A DNA stretch of 64,000 nt, taken from Rummeliibacillus pycnus_A (GTDB taxonomy: Bacteria; Bacillota; Bacilli; Bacillales_A; Planococcaceae). The translations under genes were made by a program, and so were the position numbers. Positions 62,492 to 64,000 of this stretch are shown piece by piece; the stretch's first letter is position 1, and each line of letters opens with the position of its first letter. The notes beneath the pieces were generated by a model. The model did no database searches, had not been told where the DNA came from, and worked only from the letters and a program-made list of their open reading frames with translations. Location of the stretch: positions 3,224,001 through 3,288,000 of the forward strand of contig NZ_CP132291.1 of the NCBI RefSeq assembly GCF_044359855.1. The letters are read 5' to 3'.

Positions 62492-62528
62492 TCTCCATGC
62501 ATAGTATTTGCATGGAGATTTATTTTTG
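62492..62528 (+). terminator. Rho-independent terminator
   Basis: TCTCCATGC/GCATGGAGA stem then TTTATTTTTG, between yvyF and flgM. It suggests flgM also has its own promoter. Confidence 0.75.
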
Positions 62529-62593
62529 AAAGGAAAAAAGCACTATTACGATTTTTAATCACTAGTATGTCTTTCGCTTTTCTTCTATTTTGC

Positions 62594-62620
62594 TTAACTT
62601 AACTTAAACTTATCCGAAAT
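62594..62620 (+). promoter_or_regulatory. Possible sigma-D promoter of flgM
   Basis: TTAA, 15-base spacer, TCCGAAAT (6 of 8 matches to GCCGATAT), 40 bp before flgM. It lies after the yvyF terminator, where a separate start would be needed. Confidence 0.4.
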
Positions 62621-62659
62621 AATGTGTAGACAAGGAACGAATGAGAGGAGGTCATAGAG

Positions 62660-62923
62660 ATGAAAATCTATAACTACGGTGTAAATAAGGTAAACCCTTA
62701 TCAAAACCAATCGCTGAAAACAGAGCAAGTAAAGAAAAACACACTTAATGTAACAGACCAACTAGAAATTTCTTCAGCTGCAAAGGACCTTCAAGGGATT
62801 AAAAGTTTTGCTGATGAAAGAGCTGAGCGTGTTCAGCAACTTAAAGAACAGGTCCAATCTGGTAATTATAAAGTAGATGCGCAAAAGCTTGCATCAGATA
62901 TCTTGAAATATCACCGCCGATAA
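62660..62923 (+). CDS. flgM: Anti-sigma-D factor FlgM
   Basis: 87 residues, typical size. The N-terminal half is polar and probably unfolded; the C-terminal part (DQLEISSAAKDLQGIKSF ... ERVQQLKEQVQSGNYKVDAQ) is the conserved sigma-binding helix region, ending in KLASDILKYHRR. It holds sigma-D inactive until the hook is complete. AGGAGG site. Followed by flgN after 18 bp. Confidence 0.92.
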   Translation: MKIYNYGVNKVNPYQNQSLKTEQVKKNTLNVTDQLEISSAAKDLQGIKSFADERAERVQQLKEQVQSGNYKVDAQKLASDILKYHRR

Positions 62924-62941
62924 GAAAAAGGAGTATAAGAC

Positions 62942-63436
62942 ATGTCGATTGATCCACTACTATCCATCATGGATAAACTCGAAAAAATGCATAAGAGTCT
63001 GCTCAAGCTTGCGTACCACAAAACAGAGCTGATTAAAGTTGGAGACATGGCTGGACTCGATCAAATGCTCAAGGATGAGCAAGCGCATGTAGCTGCGATT
63101 TCACAGCTCGAGCAACAACGCCAGAAGATGGTAACGGATTACCTAGGAGCTAAGGGGATTGCTCTATCTGGCCAAGCTACAGTTGCCGATGTAATGGAAG
63201 CAGCTGATACGCATGAAGAAAAGGCAAAGGTAGACGAAGTAAGAAAAAGACTATTACTTACTATCGAATCTTTAAAAAAACAAAACGATTTAAATCAAAA
63301 AATGATTTTCCAATCACTACAATTCGTGAATATGACATTAGATTTACTAAGACCACAACCTGATCAGATTAATTACTCCAAAACAGAAGCGCGTGGCAGT
63401 AAAATGCAGCAAACGCATTTTGACTCACAAGCTTAA
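62942..63436 (+). CDS. flgN: Flagellar chaperone FlgN (YvyG)
   Basis: 164 residues, almost wholly helical (about 1-40, 45-80 and 90-140 as coiled coil), the family pattern of FlgN, which keeps the hook-filament junction proteins FlgK and FlgL soluble. AAGGAG site. In B. subtilis flgK follows directly; here a terminator and a different gene follow. Confidence 0.88.
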   Translation: MSIDPLLSIMDKLEKMHKSLLKLAYHKTELIKVGDMAGLDQMLKDEQAHVAAISQLEQQRQKMVTDYLGAKGIALSGQATVADVMEAADTHEEKAKVDEVRKRLLLTIESLKKQNDLNQKMIFQSLQFVNMTLDLLRPQPDQINYSKTEARGSKMQQTHFDSQA

Positions 63437-63468
63437 AAGTACCTTCTATTTAAAGGTGTTTCAGACTG

Positions 63469-63510
63469 TAGACAAAGTCAATTTTTTCGACTTTGTCTAT
63501 TATTTTAGAA
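63469..63510 (+). terminator. Rho-independent terminator
   Basis: TAGACAAAGTC/GACTTTGTCTA, 11-bp perfect stem, then TTATTTT; ends flgM-flgN. Confidence 0.85.
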
Positions 63511-63642
63511 AAAAATTCTACCGAATAGATAGGCATCAAATTTTAAAAGTCAACTGTAATTAAACAAATATTATTTCAAATATTAATTTTTAAGAATATC
63601 ATAATTCACCCAATTGTAATTATTGACTGTACCTTTTGTAAT

Positions 63643-63668
63643 AAAACACTATACATAATAGTGTTTTT
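63643..63668 (+). other. Terminator-like hairpin ahead of the FliB-like gene
   Basis: AAAACACTAT/ATAGTGTTTT with a 5-base loop and T run, about 60 bp before the next start codon. It could be an attenuator or operator; TTGACT at 63623 may be the -35 of the same promoter. Confidence 0.45.
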
Positions 63669-63728
63669 GTACCGTAATTAATAATAGATTATATGATACA
63701 ATATTCTTAATGAAAGGAGTCTTTTTAA

Positions 63729-64000
63729 ATGACACAAAAATTAAAACATCATTTAATTCCTACTTATTATAATGAATTTAAATGTATCGGTGGTTCATGT
63801 GAAGATACATGTTGTGGTGGTTGGAGAATTGATATTGATAAAAAATCATTTAAGTCATATAAAAACGAAAGAAGCTCAGCTATAAAAAATGACTTACAAA
63901 AAAGTATTCTTCGAAATAAAAAACAGGATGCTATTGAAGCTAACTACGGTTACTTTAAACTTGATGAAGAAAATAAATGTTCAATGTTAACTGAAGAAGG
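63729..64000 (+). CDS. FliB-like flagellin lysine N-methylase, 5' part only
   Basis: Partial: 90 complete codons, running off the window with no stop. The ATG follows AAAGGAG. The start reads MTQKLKHHLIPTYYNEFKCI, then GGSCEDTCCGGWRIDIDKKS. The Cys pattern C-x4-C-x3-CC-x-GW is that of the Fe-S binding N terminus of FliB-type proteins, which methylate lysines of flagellin. Location after flgN supports a flagellar role. A YkgJ-type Cys-cluster protein is the alternative. Confidence 0.7.
   Translation, partial: MTQKLKHHLIPTYYNEFKCIGGSCEDTCCGGWRIDIDKKSFKSYKNERSSAIKNDLQKSILRNKKQDAIEANYGYFKLDEENKCSMLTEE

Noticed and set aside
1..64000. tRNA or rRNA genes and prophage
   Set aside because: No cloverleaf, CCA-ended stem, rRNA core or phage structural gene was seen.

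Overview
The window looks like chromosomal DNA of a low-GC, Gram-positive, motile and probably spore-forming member of the Bacillales, most likely Planococcaceae (the Lysinibacillus/Viridibacillus/Rummeliibacillus neighbourhood). This rests on strong purine-rich Shine-Dalgarno sites, many TTG and GTG starts, teichoic-acid genes, a ComK protein, gamma-SASP-like small proteins, an S-layer-like protein, and a right end that follows the Bacillus subtilis order tagO - LCP protein - yvyE - degS - degU - degV - comFA - comFC - yvyF - flgM - flgN. The genus is inferred from gene content; no rRNA or tRNA gene is visible.

Layout. 1-6 kb: small hypothetical and spore-type proteins, an HpaB-type flavin monooxygenase, a YqhV-like protein, an MFS exporter and a LysE-type exporter. 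6-15 kb: a 1,526-residue secreted subtilase, a secreted proline-rich Ig-repeat protein, small proteins, and a LysM-NlpC/P60 wall hydrolase. 14.7-20.4 kb: a chemoreceptor overlapping a PLP decarboxylase, a tryptophan-rich small protein, a DUF5658-type membrane protein and comK. 21-29 kb: secreted S41 protease, thioesterase, secreted 5'-nucleotidase, a FIST-domain protein paired with a cytosolic chemoreceptor, and a yxcD pair. 29.5-34.5 kb: two paralogous exported wall proteins (the second S-layer-like) sharing a structured leader, then a 27-codon micro-ORF behind a hairpin. 34.7-42.6 kb: tagA, a membrane-anchored trypsin-like protease, two more NlpC/P60 hydrolases and a third chemoreceptor. 43.7-50 kb: malic enzyme, an IS3-family element inserted in a terminator, a YerD-type glutamate synthase-like protein and brnQ. 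50.4-50.7 kb: a broken gene. 51-64 kb: the tagO-to-flgN block, ending in the start of a FliB-like gene where B. subtilis has flgK.

How the genes fit together. The main themes are the cell surface (S-layer-like proteins, teichoic-acid enzymes TagO, TagA and LCP, three NlpC/P60 hydrolases, three exported or anchored proteases), environmental sensing and movement (three chemoreceptors, FlgM/FlgN, a FliB-like protein) and the competence/exoenzyme switch (ComK, DegS-DegU, ComFA/ComFC).

The most unusual content is non-coding: (1) a family of elements with terminal inverted repeats, five of which lie in the same orientation 49-225 bp upstream of five plus-strand genes; (2) four arrays at three loci of a GCAAGTAAA core repeated at exactly 21-bp spacing; (3) a long structured leader shared by the two wall-protein genes; (4) a two-copy mobile-like repeat bounded by TTTAT; (5) a triple WalR-like box ahead of a wall hydrolase; (6) an IS3 transposase missing the Asp-Gln pair that carries its second catalytic residue.
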